Assembly (NCBI RefSeq): GCF_003086295.3 | Contig: NC_092048.1 | Coordinates: forward strand, 41,230,425 to 41,294,424 | Direction of reading: 5' to 3' | Length of the DNA: 64,000 nt | Source of the DNA: Arachis hypogaea | Taxonomy: Eukaryota > Streptophyta > Magnoliopsida > Fabales > Fabaceae | Shown here: one piece after another, positions 1 through 10,748 of the stretch | Numbering within the stretch: position 1 is the first letter of the stretch | How the letters are laid out: each line of letters starts with the position of its first letter | The notes under the pieces: model-generated | What the model saw: only the letters and a program-made list of their open reading frames with translations | The model's database searches: none | Told to the model about the DNA's origin: nothing | Position numbers and translations under genes: made by a program

Positions 1-1331
1 TATGCCTTTTTCATCGAATCTCGCCGATATACTAACACCACAGTCACCAATCACCATCAAAAATCGTGCCGACATTGTTTCGACTGGCGCCGTTGCCGCA
101 CAGGCCACCGCCAAGGGAGGACGCGCATATTGTGTGGGTCGAACTAACGGCATCGCAGCAACCCGGACCTCCAGCGCCTCCGTCGCAGCCGGTGTGTGCC
201 TTCTTCCCGACACCGTCCTCACCTCCTCCGATGCGCCTTCGCTTTCTCCCATTCCTTCAAGTCTCTTCTGACCGATGATACCACAATGCTCTTCTTCTTT
301 TTCGGATCCAAGCATGGTTAGCTTCTTTCATGATTTGAGCCCTATGACTAGTCCTTCAAAATTATGTTTCACCACAATAATAGTTTCTTCTGTTTATTCA
401 TTTTCTTCTCTTTTAATAGTCAATTTAGGATGGTCATTTTAGTAGGTATGCGGATGGTTATTTTATTTTTATGTAGATGATTATTTTGATTGGATTGAGT
501 TTAGTTATATATAATTAAAATATGCTAGATGTTCAGTTCATTAGGTATGCGGATGATTATTTTTATCTTTAAGTGAATGGTTATTTTTATTAAGGATGAG
601 TGGTGTGTGGCAACCAAGTAGCGACGGTGAAATGGAATGATTATTGATGAAGGTGGGTAGGCTGCCGGTTGAAAAAGAAGAGAGTATTGGAGGATTTCAT
701 ATGGTTATTTTTTTTAAATAACTAATTGAATTTTTTAAAAATTTGAAATTTGAAATTGGAGAATTTAAAATTTGAAATTTGATGTGAAATAATTGAATAA
801 GAGTTTTTAAATTTATTATTTCGTGGGTAATTTTTATTTTTAACTCATATTGTGCTAAATAAGCAGCTCATTGTACACATTGTATAAATACCCCATTGAT
901 TCTCTAGCAGGACTCTTTCTTTTATGATTGGATTATGATATTTGATTTTAGTTTTTTTTATGGTAAAAAGATATTTAATTTTGATCTCAACAATAAAAAA
1001 AAGTTATTTAATATTTTAACAAAATAATAATTCTTTATTTTAAATTTCAAGAATATTTTAGTATATATAACAAGTGTAATAACCCGTGCCATCCAAATTA
1101 AAATTACAATTTTAAATGGTTCTATTAAAATTAATTTGAAATGTAATAATTTAATTAATAAATAAATAATATACTGTGCATTATTCGTTTTTTTTAAATA
1201 TGATATTAAGTGTATTAACTTGAATGTAGCTATTAAGTGTATAAGAATTACGTTTGAATTATGAATTCTCTAAGTCACCAAAAAAAAAAAGAATTATGAA
1301 TTCTCTAAAGGAAATTATCTGATTTATAATA
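1..1331. other. Intergenic, mostly AT-rich, no gene recognised
   Basis: The first 270 bases are GC-richer and open in two frames, but the predicted peptides are of low complexity (Ala, Ser, Thr, Pro) and match nothing I recognise. From about 440 to 600 the phrase 'taggtatgcggatg' occurs twice about 100 bases apart, each followed by a T-rich run, which suggests an old repeat. From 700 to 1330 the DNA is simple and AT-rich. I see no promoter or RNA gene. Confidence 0.5.
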
Positions 1332-1644
1332 GGTTTAATTACTCTGCTGGTCCCTATAGTTTCGTAAAATTTTTAATTAGGTCCCTATACTTTTTTTCTT
1401 TTAATTGAGTTCTTACACCAAATTTTTTTTAATTGGGTTCCTATACTTTTTTTTTTCCTTTTATTTAGGTCCCTGTACCAATTCTTTTTTTTTAGTTGGG
1501 TCCCTATAAAATTAAGCCAATTACTATTAAGAGGGATTGAATTGAAAAAAAAATTGGTGCAGGAATCCAATTAAAAAGAAAAAAAATATAGGGACCTAAT
1601 TGAAAATTTCACGAAATTATAGGGACCAACAGAGTAATTAAACC
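1332..1644. mobile_element. MITE, Mutator-type, with long terminal inverted repeats
   Basis: The left end begins ggtttaattactctgctgg and the right end is its reverse complement (ccaacagagtaattaaacc). The inverted repeat extends over more than 100 bases on each side as runs of 'ggtccctata' alternating with T-rich stretches, so the whole 313-bp element can fold back on itself. The flanks are tttataata (1323-1331) and tttagaata (1645-1653), a 9-bp target duplication with one mismatch. A 9-bp duplication with long inverted repeats is typical of Mutator-like MITEs. There is no coding capacity; the short minus-strand frame inside is Lys/Asn filler. Confidence 0.85.
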
Positions 1645-2402
1645 TTTAGAATATTTAAATTATGATTTCAATCATAAATTATAATTATGATTTAAAAAAA
1701 TTTTGATATGATATTATATTTTTTTCTCCACTTCACTATTAATATACTGATATTACAAGTCTAAATTACAATATTTTACTGGATTTTGACTGAAAAAAAT
1801 AGTTATGTTTTTTTATTATTTAATTTATTTAATATACCCAATTCAACTAGGTATCTTTTAAAAATTGTACAATATTCAGCCTTTTTATTACAATAATTTA
1901 AATAAAATAAAATAAACACATCTAAAAATTATAAATAAATTTAGTATATTTTTAAAATTAAATATACATTCAAAATACAAACTAAATAAAACTGAAATTT
2001 AAAATTTTAATTTTAATTTTTAATTTCTATTTCAGATTTAATATATTTAATTATTAATATATTATAATTTAAATATACATCCAAAAATTAAATTAGTTAA
2101 AATTCAAAATTTTAATTTTAAAATTCTTAAATAAATCTTAAACCATCTAATTATTAACTAATACCATACAAAACCCTGAGTAGTCACATTCACAACACAT
2201 TATAAATTCAAAAGCGTACACAGTCTGTAGTTTGTCATCCTCAGCTACCGTTCATCCACACCATTGTCCTCCTCGGCGCTCATCTACAGTGCCGCCTTCC
2301 TCTTCATCGACGCCTCCTTCTCATCGCAGTTCGTCTGCATCACACACTAGGCACTAACAAAAGTGAGTAGTGAGCTTCCTCATAATAGGTATCTTGGTTA
2401 CA

Positions 2403-2442
2403 ATGGTGGACCCACTTAGAGTTCTCGTCACTGGTGTCGCTA
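2403..2442 (+). pseudogene. Fragment resembling exon 1 of cytosolic malate dehydrogenase
   Basis: From the ATG at 2403 the frame reads MVDPLRVLVTGVA and runs directly into a possible splice donor (gtaattc). Plant cytosolic NAD-malate dehydrogenase begins with a very similar stretch (a short lead, then VRVLVTGAAG, the start of the NAD-binding Rossmann fold), and I recall an intron at about this point. Upstream, 2215-2400 is GC-richer and pyrimidine-rich like a 5' leader. No downstream exon is visible before the AT-rich right arm of the surrounding inverted-repeat element. It is a captured fragment and cannot encode an enzyme. The match is short, so confidence is moderate. Confidence 0.45.
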
Positions 2443-2658
2443 GTAATTCATTTTAATTTGCTTTTTCATTCACTTCATACCAAAATACATACTAATTTAA
2501 TTGTAGTATAGTTTATTGTATATAATGTTTATTCGTTCCTTTTTGTCTAAGGCCATTGATTCTCTTTCCCCTGTACCTAAGGTTTGGATGGGTTCATAGA
2601 TTTTTTTTCTGTGCATTCTCTGATATTATTATTTTTTTTATTATTCTGTATATAAATA

Positions 2659-2835
2659 AGTTTTTTTATATGAGTTTTAGATGTGTTGATAAAATATTTA
2701 GAATGTATTCTTATAATTTTAGATGTGTTTATGTTATTTATTATGTTCTTATATACATATATAAGTTTTTTTATATGAGTTTTAGATGTGTTGATAAAAT
2801 ATTTAGAGTGCATTCTTATAATTTTGGATGTGTAT
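2659..2835. repeat. Two-copy tandem repeat, about 104-bp period
   Basis: The phrase starting 'aagtttttttatatgag' and continuing through 'tgtgttgataaaatattta' occurs at about 2659 and again at about 2763 with few changes. This duplication makes an artefactual open frame on both strands (Phe/Tyr- and Lys/Asn-rich). Confidence 0.7.
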
Positions 2836-3253
2836 TTGAATTTAATTTTTTCTGTGTTCAATATATAATTTAGAACTACAATAACAATAATTTAGATGTG
2901 TTAATATATAATTTTGAATATGTTTATGTTGTTTATTTAATTTTAGATGTGTTTTTGACATGAGTTTTGAATTTTTGAATAAAAAAATAATTGAAGTGAA
3001 TTTAATTGATTTTGAAAACTTCACTGATTTTTTAAAAATTAATATACGAAAAATTGTTACAAATTTTATGGTTTGGTTTATAAAAAATCAATGTATTGCA
3101 AGTGGTTACAAATTTTACAGTGATAAGTATTAAAAGTAAAAGTGATTCCTTAAAATAGGAAATATGATTAATTAAAAAATAAAATAATAAAATATTAGAT
3201 TTAAAGGTTGAATAAAGGCTGAATTTTATTGTACAAGTAGCATTTTCCTAATA

Positions 3254-3629
3254 TACCATGCGCTAACACTAACGGTATTTTTTAAAAAAATATATTGATA
3301 AAAATAGATATAATATGATTACAAATATAACATAAATAAATAAAATATATACATAAATGCTAAACCAATATGCTTACCAATGTCTTTATTAAATTTTGTA
3401 AATTAGAGAATAATTATGTATTCGGTTGCTTGGTGATCACATAGATAATCAAGTAATTGAAATGTAAATTAATTCCACAGTGTGTGTCTTATTTTTTCTC
3501 ATTTTTGAATGAAAGCGAGAATTAAGAGAAATAAATGGTAATACATAAAAAAAATTTTGCAGCACAACACATCATTATTACCAAAAGAAATATTCATATT
3601 AAAATATTAAAATTTACATATTGCAAATC
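3254..3629. other. AT-rich DNA without recognisable gene
   Basis: This lies downstream, on the minus strand, of the last RPA-like exon piece. No further exon of that gene, no poly(A) context and no repeat boundary could be recognised here. Confidence 0.4.
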
Positions 3630-3735
3630 ATGAAGATCAATCACAATGTCCTGGTCATTTTTTCCTGTTTTTGATCATGATATAAGTTTTTCTTTTTCAA
3701 TCAAGAGTCCAATAACATCGAATTGAAAAAAAAAA
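3630..3735 (-). pseudogene. RPA70-like (replication protein A large subunit) exon piece
   Basis: Read on the minus strand after a pyrimidine tract, the frame gives FDVIGLLIEKEKLIS, a stop, then KNDQDIVIDLHDLQ. Plant RPA70-like proteins with DUF223-type OB folds, many of them Helitron-associated, carry a similar 'DVIG.L .. K.G .. ..I.L.D' segment. The in-frame stop suggests decay. Together with 4026-4146 and 13689-13857 it gives at least two exons in the expected order. It is either a degenerate host paralogue or part of an old Helitron; I saw no Helitron ends. Identification is from motif memory only. Confidence 0.45.
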
Positions 3736-4025
3736 GAACTAAAAGTACTAAATTAAAGACAAATGAGTGAATAATATAAGAAATTATAACTTTGTACGTG
3801 TATAAAATAGAGACTTTATTGATTTATTTTATGTTAGACAATAAAATTAACACCAATATATTAATAAAAGGATATACCTTTTAAAAAAATCACAATATAA
3901 TTTTAAATATTTTCATAAATAAACTGTTAAAATTTTTGTTATCGATAAAATGATGCTATTATACAATTTTTTGTAAAAATTTAAAATTAAAAGAAAAACA
4001 GTTTTGTACGGGTTAATATAAATTA

Positions 4026-4146
4026 ACTAAGTACCGAATAAGTAGAATCGTTCATTTGTTTGTTTCAATCTATCAGCATGGACAAGCAAATTGAAATTAT
4101 TATCCAGAATTTTACGATCATCGACCGTATGTACTATACGTGAATC
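4026..4146 (-). pseudogene. RPA70-like exon, 3' part, cut off by the retrotransposon
   Basis: This is the minus-strand continuation of the exon begun at 13857-13689 on the other side of the inserted retrotransposon. It can be read as far as FYLFG, followed by a possible donor (gtactt). The 5-bp target duplication of the insertion is gaatc here (4142-4146) and gactc on the far side (13689-13693). So the exon was continuous before the 9.5-kb insertion and has been separated since. Confidence 0.5.
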
Positions 4147-5608
4147 TGAAGAGAGAACTTTTGCGTGGTTTAGAAATTCGCAGATAAATCCTCGTTGCAG
4201 GTATAGCTTCTAAACCACCAAAAGTCCTTTCTTACAAACGTTTTGGTTGTCACAAGTAACAAATCCCTTTGAAATTGATAACCGAAGTATTTAACCTCGG
4301 GTCGTCTTCTCAAGGAACTACAGGGAAGTATGTTCTTATTATTGGTTATGAAGATTGTAAATTGGGGTTTTGAAGATGAGGAACAAGTAATTTAAATGGC
4401 AAGTAAAATAGATAAATAACTGTAAAATAAACTTTTGGCAAGGTATGAGAAATTGGAAGTCCTATCCTAGTTATCCTTATCAATGATGATGAAAATTGAA
4501 TCTTAATTCCACTTAGTTAACCTTTACTTAAAGCAAAGGAAGGTCAAGCGACTAATTAGTTTGATCTTCAGATCCTAGTTACTTCCTAAGAAAAGATTGG
4601 GATCATTGAAGTTCAATTCAATTAGCAAAGGTAACAATTATCAATCATGTTGAGTTTGATAACTCCTGAGTTACTGATTTCTTAACCATGACCGAAAGGG
4701 GAAAAGTAAATCTACTTGAATAAAAATGTCTTCAGATTGAAAGCAACAGTAACATAAATAAAAGAGAGCAATAATAAACTGAAATACCTCAAATAACATT
4801 AATTAAAAGAACAATCTGTAACATAGAAGAATTCATAAATTAAATTGAGAAAATAAGTAATTAAAAAGGAATATTGAACCTGATAAAAAGAGATAATCCT
4901 GAAAGCAAAAGAAATCCTAATTCTAAATCCTAAAAGAGAGAGGAGAGAACCTCTCCCTCAAAACTACATCTAAATCATGAAAAGTAACTAATTGGAGACT
5001 CTCCTCGAATGGATGCATTCTCCCACTTCATAACCTCTTATCTGTGCTTTCTGGACTTGGATCTGCGCCAAAAAGGGCTTTAGAAATCACTGGGAGCATT
5101 TTCTGTAATTTCTAGTGCGTGGCCTCTGTCACGCGTCCGCGTGGGTCACGCGGTCGCGTCATCTGGAGTTTTCCTTGTCACGCGGTCGCGTCAATCATGC
5201 GTCCGCGTCATCTGTGTTCTGCTTAAGGCGCGCGATCGCGTCAATCACGCGGTCGCGTCACTGCCATTTCGCGCTGGCATGCGGCCACGTCGTCCATGCG
5301 GTCGCGTCGCTGCCAGTTTCTTCAAAAACTCCGTTTTATACTTTTCTTCCATTTTTGTATGTTTTCTTTCCATCCTTTAAGTCATTCCTGCCTTAGAAGA
5401 TCTGAAATTACTCAACACACGAATCACGGCATCGAATGGTAATAAAAGGGGTAATTATTTTTAAAGCATAGAAAACATGTTTTTTCACATACATCACATA
5501 ATAAGGAAGGGAAAGTAAAACCATGCAATTTTCATGAATAAGTGAGTGAAGGATTGAATAAATCACCTAAATTGAGCACAAAATATATCATAAAATATGG
5601 GTTTATCA
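4147..5608 (-). repeat. 3' LTR of the Athila-like element
   Basis: 1462 bp, nearly identical to 12227-13688. Reading on the plus strand it runs from tgaagagagaac to gggtttatca, so it is bounded by TG and CA. It holds a CpG-dense palindrome cluster at about 5118-5310. The long open frames over that cluster on the plus strand are a by-product of its CG-rich repeats, not genes. Confidence 0.92.
5118..5312. repeat. CpG-palindrome cluster in the 3' LTR
   Basis: About ten short inverted repeats of the pattern acgcg-NN-cgcgt (centres gt, tc, at, gg) lie in 195 bp, separated by 5 to 25 bases. They stand out strongly from an otherwise AT-rich LTR. The same cluster is in the other LTR with several C-to-T or G-to-A changes. 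Confidence 0.85.
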
Positions 5609-5645
5609 ACCTCCCCACACTTAAACAATAGCATGTCCTCATGCT
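5609..5645 (-). promoter_or_regulatory. Polypurine tract plus adjacent hairpin
   Basis: On the minus strand gtgtggggaggt abuts the first base of the 3' LTR, the position and composition of a plus-strand primer. Next to it is a perfect 6-bp hairpin, agcatg/catgct with loop tcct (5630-5645). A second copy of this hairpin plus purine tract lies at 7341-7379. Confidence 0.8.
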
Positions 5646-7340
5646 AAATCCAAGATAAAGAGTAAGGTAAGGTTGAAGTGGTGGAATCTCATGCAATGCA
5701 ATCTATTCTAAACGCAACTACCTAAATGAATCATGCAATTCTGGTTTTTATTCACTTGTATATAAAGCTTACATGTAGTTAAATTAATTCACATTCTCAA
5801 GGAATCATATATGCATAGCCAAACCTTAGATAATGATAAAGCGCTTTTACAATTGAGATGGGAAAGAAAAATATTTTACAAACTTGCAAGACAATTAACA
5901 ATTTAAGCAGAGATATATGTTGATGAGCTATTGAACCCTCACTGGATTTTGTGTTTACTCTCTAGTCACTCAGTGTTTATTGGGTTAATCACTCTATTCT
6001 TCTTTTTATCCTTACTTTCTATAACTTTGTTCTTCATCTAACCAATCAACAATTATAGAATATAGGCATACAAAAATCATAAGGTCTTTAATTAAGGTTG
6101 TAATGGGGGCAAGGTAAAGGTAAGGGTATATGTATAAGGCTAAGTGAGCTAATAAGTGAATCCTTGATTAGTCTAAGATCTCACCTAACATACATACTTT
6201 GTAAGGCAAGAATTTCTTTACCTATTCACCCAAATTTTTCCACTTTTGATGTTACATGCTCATGCATTAGTTTTAATTTTGTCCCATGTGCATTGCTTTA
6301 TTTTGCATTTGGGAAATTCTTTTGTATCCACTTTATTCAAATACTGAAAAATAAAAAAAAATTTTAATACACATGGTAATTCAATTATTTTGATTTCACA
6401 TGAGCATGCTTTCCAAAATTTTTATTTTGAATTATTTTATTCTTTTTTTTTTTAACTTTCTACCCTTTGTTTTTATCATCCATGTTCTCAATAGGTTTCC
6501 CACACTTAAACAATACACACTTTCTATCTTAAGCTAACCAAGGATTCAACTTGGGATTTTTATTTTATTTTTCTGCTTAAGGCTAGTATTGTGGTTTATA
6601 GAATAAGAGGGGATTTAAAGGCTCAAGGGGGCTAACAAGGGTGATGTAAAAGGTAGGCTAATTTGGGATAAGTGAGCTAGAATCAAACAATGGCCTCAAT
6701 CACTTTCTTGGTATGTATCTATATTCTATAATCGGACATATGAATTAAAACAAAGTAAAGAATACCAGAATAAAAAAGAATGGCAGAACACACAGGAATA
6801 AAAATTATGGTTTGAATGTAACCATACAATTAAGCTCAAAACTCATAGACTGTGTGTTCTCTAACTCAAAAATCATATATCAGTTATATATGTCATGCAA
6901 GTAAAAATTAAGAGTTCCCATTATTCTCAATGTAAATCTTAAGGTGGCTTTAAAGTTTTAGTGTTTCTCCTTGATGAAATGTTGTTAACTAACTAATATG
7001 TAATGCTATATACAAGGTGTGTGGATTGTTTTTATTATGTTAAAGTCTCTAGTTTACTTCTTTTTTATATTTTCAATTTAAACTAAGTTATCTTATGCTA
7101 AAAAGGGTAAACTATACTAACTAATCCACATTTTCTATAACTAATAAGTTAGAATTGTAACTAAACTAAATGGCTAAAATATGAACTAAAGTGCAACATG
7201 CAGAAATATAGTAAAAATACATGAAAATAGCAATGTATAAGTACTGAGAAAATAAAAAATAAAAAGAAAAATACAGAAAAGTAGCAAAATAAAGTAAAAG
7301 AGTCTGTAGTGGTTCACCAAAAAATACGCCAGAGATGGCG
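5646..7340. other. Non-coding interior of the Athila-like element
   Basis: AT-rich, without a long frame. A degenerate third copy of the purine-tract phrase (cccacacttaaacaata) lies near 6499-6515. This stretch sits between two polypurine-tract modules and may be a late addition to the element or the remnant of a lost coding region. Confidence 0.5.
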
Positions 7341-7379
7341 ACCTCCCCACACTTAAAATGAAGCATCGTCCCTGATGCT
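7341..7379 (-). promoter_or_regulatory. Internal second polypurine-tract/hairpin module
   Basis: The plus strand reads acctccccacacttaaa (7341-7357), matching the tract at the 3' LTR. It is followed by a 6-bp hairpin agcatc/gatgct around gtccct (7362-7379). Compared with the LTR-proximal copy, the last base pair of the stem is inverted (G-C to C-G) with pairing kept. The module sits directly after the stop codon of the upstream minus-strand frame. Confidence 0.65.
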
Positions 7380-8785
7380 CACTCAAGCAGGGTGTGAAGG
7401 GGTGTCATCACTGGAAGGATGGGTAGCCGGAGTCTCTGTGGGGGTGGTCTGAAGATTTGCCTACTGCAGAGGAGGTGCTGACTGAATAGGGATCTCTGGG
7501 TCTGCAGCTTGAATCTGAGGCGGGGCCTCCTGCTTGATGCAGCCTGCTCCATGCCTGCCTGCGCAGCCTCTTTCTGTGGATGGGTCTCCGCCTCGTGATC
7601 ATCCACCTCCTCCTCAGATGGCTCTGATGGTGTGTCAGGCTCGGAGGGGATGTCACTGCCAGAACGGATCATCAGCTTCAGGTGCTCATAGCGTCGCTTG
7701 CTGCGACGCTCATATCTCTCATATCGGCGCCGGTTGCGGCACTCCATCTGGTCTAGCTGCTGAAACAGGCAGTGTACTAGGTGATAAACTGGCTCTGAGG
7801 CAGGTGGAGGTGCAGTGGTGGTAGCAGGGGTAGCTGGGGTAGTTGTAGAGGAAGAGGGGCCAGCAGACGGTGTGGCTGTCTCACCAGGAGCTGTGAGGAA
7901 TGGAGGTCTGTAGCCCAAAGCCAGAAAGTTCCTACTGTGAGGGATAATCTTCTTGCATTCTACAGCAAGTGGCTTCTCATCAGCATCCTCCCAAGGCACG
8001 TCAGCTCGACGGCCTAGCTGTGTAATCAGATATGGAAAGGGGAGAGTGCCTCGGACGTGGACCCTGGCCATGTAGTACCGGATGAAGCGTGGCAGGTACA
8101 GGTCCTTACCCTTCATCACACACCATAGGAGGGTGATCATAGCGGCAGGTAGCTCCGTCTCATGGGTACTCCGCATAACAAAGTTGCTCAGGATCTGATG
8201 CCATAGCCGAGCCTCATCATTTAAGTAAACCCGCTTGATTCCCTTAGGCATGGTGGTGTTCTGACCCATGACCCATGGAACAGTTAGGTCAAGGGCTATT
8301 CTTGCCTTGACGGCATCCCAGTCAAATTTCATGAAGCGCATGTCCTCCTCAGCCTTTTGATAACCATCTGGCTTATCAGATTTAGGCAGAAGCTTCAGAA
8401 TATCCTCAATGGCCTCTTTAGTGACCAGTATCTGCTTCCCTCTTAGGTTCACTGCATCTAGGGAAGTTTTGAAGTAATTGCAGTAAAACTCTCTTACCCA
8501 AGAAGCATTGACCTCAGTCAGGATACTTTAACTCTCTTTCAGAGTCCGCTCCAGGTACAGGTTCCGGGAGGTTGCAAACACCGGATACTTTAACTCGTAG
8601 TATTTGTTTGCAAACTTGATGGGATCAGTAGCAGGGAGTAGCTGGTCAGCCTTCTGCTGCGGGGTAAAGTGTTTCTCCCGCCAGGAGTCATCATGCATGA
8701 TGTCCAGGATGGACATAGAGGATTCTCCTCTTTTTCGTTTGCCAGTTGTTGCCTTTCCCTTTCCTTTTCTTTGGGTGTCAGACAT
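7379..8785 (-). pseudogene. 'Putative plant transposon protein' ORF, one nonsense codon
   Basis: One minus-strand frame of 469 codons from the ATG at 8785 to the TGA at 7379-7381, interrupted only by TAA at 8528-8530 (after codon 85). The frame continues unbroken on both sides, so this is a single-base lesion. The N-terminus is basic (SDTQRKGKGKATTGKRKRGE). The middle (about residues 50-300) resembles the legume 'putative plant transposon protein' family (Pfam PF20167, from memory), with VNASWVREFY, RFIRYYMARVHVRG and LPFPYLITQLG as the conserved-looking segments. A Ser/Thr/Pro/Ala linker follows, then an acidic and basic tail. The biochemical role is unknown; it is not a reverse transcriptase or integrase. 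It is the only conserved protein in the element. Confidence 0.7.
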
Positions 8786-10470
8786 CCTGAAAAATAGAAA
8801 TCAAGGATATAATAAAAACAGGAAAACAAGTAGGCAAATAACAAAAGAAGCACATAATGGCAAAGGAGCAGTAGAATGATGAAAATGAGTTAAGTAAATG
8901 TGCATTAAGGATTGTATAGGAATTAGAAAACTAAGAAGAAAAATTCACAATCCAAAATGTAAGATCCATAGAATTCATGTTAATTAGGAAAAATTAACAT
9001 CATGCCTTGGGTTAAAATAAAAGTAAAGAGTGAGTCAAAAAGCAGAGGGGGTTGTTAGAAAGTTAAAAGTGGTGTGAAATTGAAAAAGAGGGTAGAAATA
9101 AAAAATCAGTGAGTTAGTAAAAAGAAAGTTAAGGTAAGTGGCATGATGATTGGTTATCTAAGTAACAAGAATTCACAATTATAAGCTACAGGCAACTCAT
9201 ATTCAAACAAGGAAGTTGGTGATGATTCATATGGATATAGAAATAGCAGAAATTGGAATCTAAACATCAAAAATGCAGATTATTATCCAGGAAATTAAAA
9301 AGAATAAGAAAGCTTGCCCTGGCATTCATGCAATGGTTTGGTAAAAGCAGAGTAAAGCAGAGTGCAAATTGCCAAAACCAAGACATGAATGAAAATTAAA
9401 ACGGTTTACAGAAATTTGGGCAGCATTCCGGCTAAAACTGGATGTTCCCGAAAAATAAACAGCAACAGAATAGTTCATATAAAATAAAACAAACTGCAAT
9501 TAGGTATGAACAAGAAAGAACATTCGCAATAGCAGCATGAACAGTAAGAACATCATATGAACAATACGTAGAGCACAGCAACAACATAATTGCGAAAAGT
9601 ATAAAGCAAGTAGCATGAACAGCGCAATTAATCAGGCCTAAATCCACTAACCACATCCTAGGCTACCTAACCACCTAGAATCCACTACAACATGCATATC
9701 TTACTAGCCTAATTATGAACATAAACAGAAAAAATATGGTATTAACTATGAATTGAAAGAAGGGTGGCGTTCGGCGAAACCTGGTAGGCGTATGAATGAA
9801 AGTGGGGCAGAGAGATGGCTGGGGGATAGTGGTGGTGGTGGCTGACGTGGCTGGTGGTTAGTTGCAGAGAAGAGAGGAAGGAGAAGGGGGTTGGGGGCGC
9901 GAATGGGTAGGGTTTCGCATGGCTAGGGCGGAATGGGGGTGACGCGATCGCGTGGGTGGTGCGATCGCATGGAATGGGTAAAAGGATGAATGACGCGGTC
10001 GCGTGATGCATGCGACTGTGTCGCTGGAAATTGTGCTAAACGCACAATTCCAGGTTGTTTCAGCGCAACTCTCTGTCTCCTTTGGGGTGTTATGCAATCC
10101 ACGTGACGCGATCGCGTCGCTCACGCTTTCGCGTGGGATGGGTGTTGTGCAAGTGACGCGATCGCGTGGGTCGTTTTGTGCGAAACGTGCAACAGCCGCA
10201 TGATTCCAGCCCAACTGTCTAGGAGTTGGATCCTTACGCCGATTTCCAGATCACGCGGCCACGTGAATGACGCGGACGCGTGGGAAGTGTTTTTCGCAAC
10301 TGACGCGATCGCATGAGTGATGCGGTCGCGTCACGCGCCCTTTCTTCTTTTCTTTTTTTTTATGCAGGTATGCAATTATGCAGTATGCAATGCGAGTGAA
10401 TAATATTCAGGTTCAATTGAAAAGGAAATAAAAATAAATAACACAAAATAAAACTGAAAAAGGAACGACC
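8786..10470. other. Untranslated interior with a second CpG-palindrome cluster
   Basis: 8786-9735 is A-rich with no convincing frame. From about 9938 to 10340 there is a cluster of gacgcgatcgcgt-type palindromes, separate from those in the LTRs but with the same pattern. Open frames over the cluster encode Arg/Ser/Ala/Thr repeats and look spurious. Confidence 0.6.
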
Positions 10471-10477
10471 ATACCAT

Positions 10478-10495
10478 GGTGGGTTGTCTCCCACC
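10478..10495 (-). promoter_or_regulatory. Conserved-looking hairpin after the first ORF
   Basis: ggtggg and cccacc pair around ttgtct, a perfect 6-bp stem. On the minus strand it lies inside the phrase 'aaaagtgctaggtgggagac'. From memory, related Athila-type elements carry a 'tgttgggaggcaaccc' motif after the gag region. Function is unknown; the hairpin itself is seen directly. Confidence 0.4.
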
Positions 10496-10748
10496 TAGCA
10501 CTTTTAGTTAAAGTCCTTAAGTTGGACATTGGATGAGCTTCCTGTTATGGCGGCTTATGCTTAATCTCATCCGGAAATCTCCACCAATGTTTGGAATGCC
10601 AATGGCTTCCGGGGTCCCAAAATAGGCATGTAAAGCTTCTGAGCAGCTTCAAATAGATTCTCAGGTTCCCGGGGTGGTGAATGTCAGAATAGATTCCAGG
10701 ATCTCAAACTTTGCTTTTAAATCCGCCTCCGTCTTGATCTATATTTTT

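Larger units (their letters stand above)
1850..3253. mobile_element. Terminal-inverted-repeat element carrying a host exon (Pack-MULE-like candidate)
   Basis: Near 1850-1890 the sequence has ttgtacaatattcagcc followed by a T-rich stretch. Near 3215-3253 the complement strand reads ttgtacaataaaattcagcc. This makes an inverted repeat of about 40 bases with gaps around an AT-rich 1.4-kb body. The exact ends and the target duplication are uncertain. A piece of GC-richer DNA (2215-2445) in the middle looks like the 5' end of a host gene. Mutator-type elements often carry such fragments, hence the tentative class. Confidence 0.5.

Noticed and set aside
5115..5396. Open frames over the CG-rich LTR tracts (also 13090-13522, 9858-10214, 32112-32417)
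   Set aside because: They arise from repeated CG words that lack stop codons in several frames at once; the peptides are Arg/His/Ala/Ser repeats and the frames lie in non-coding LTR or untranslated DNA.
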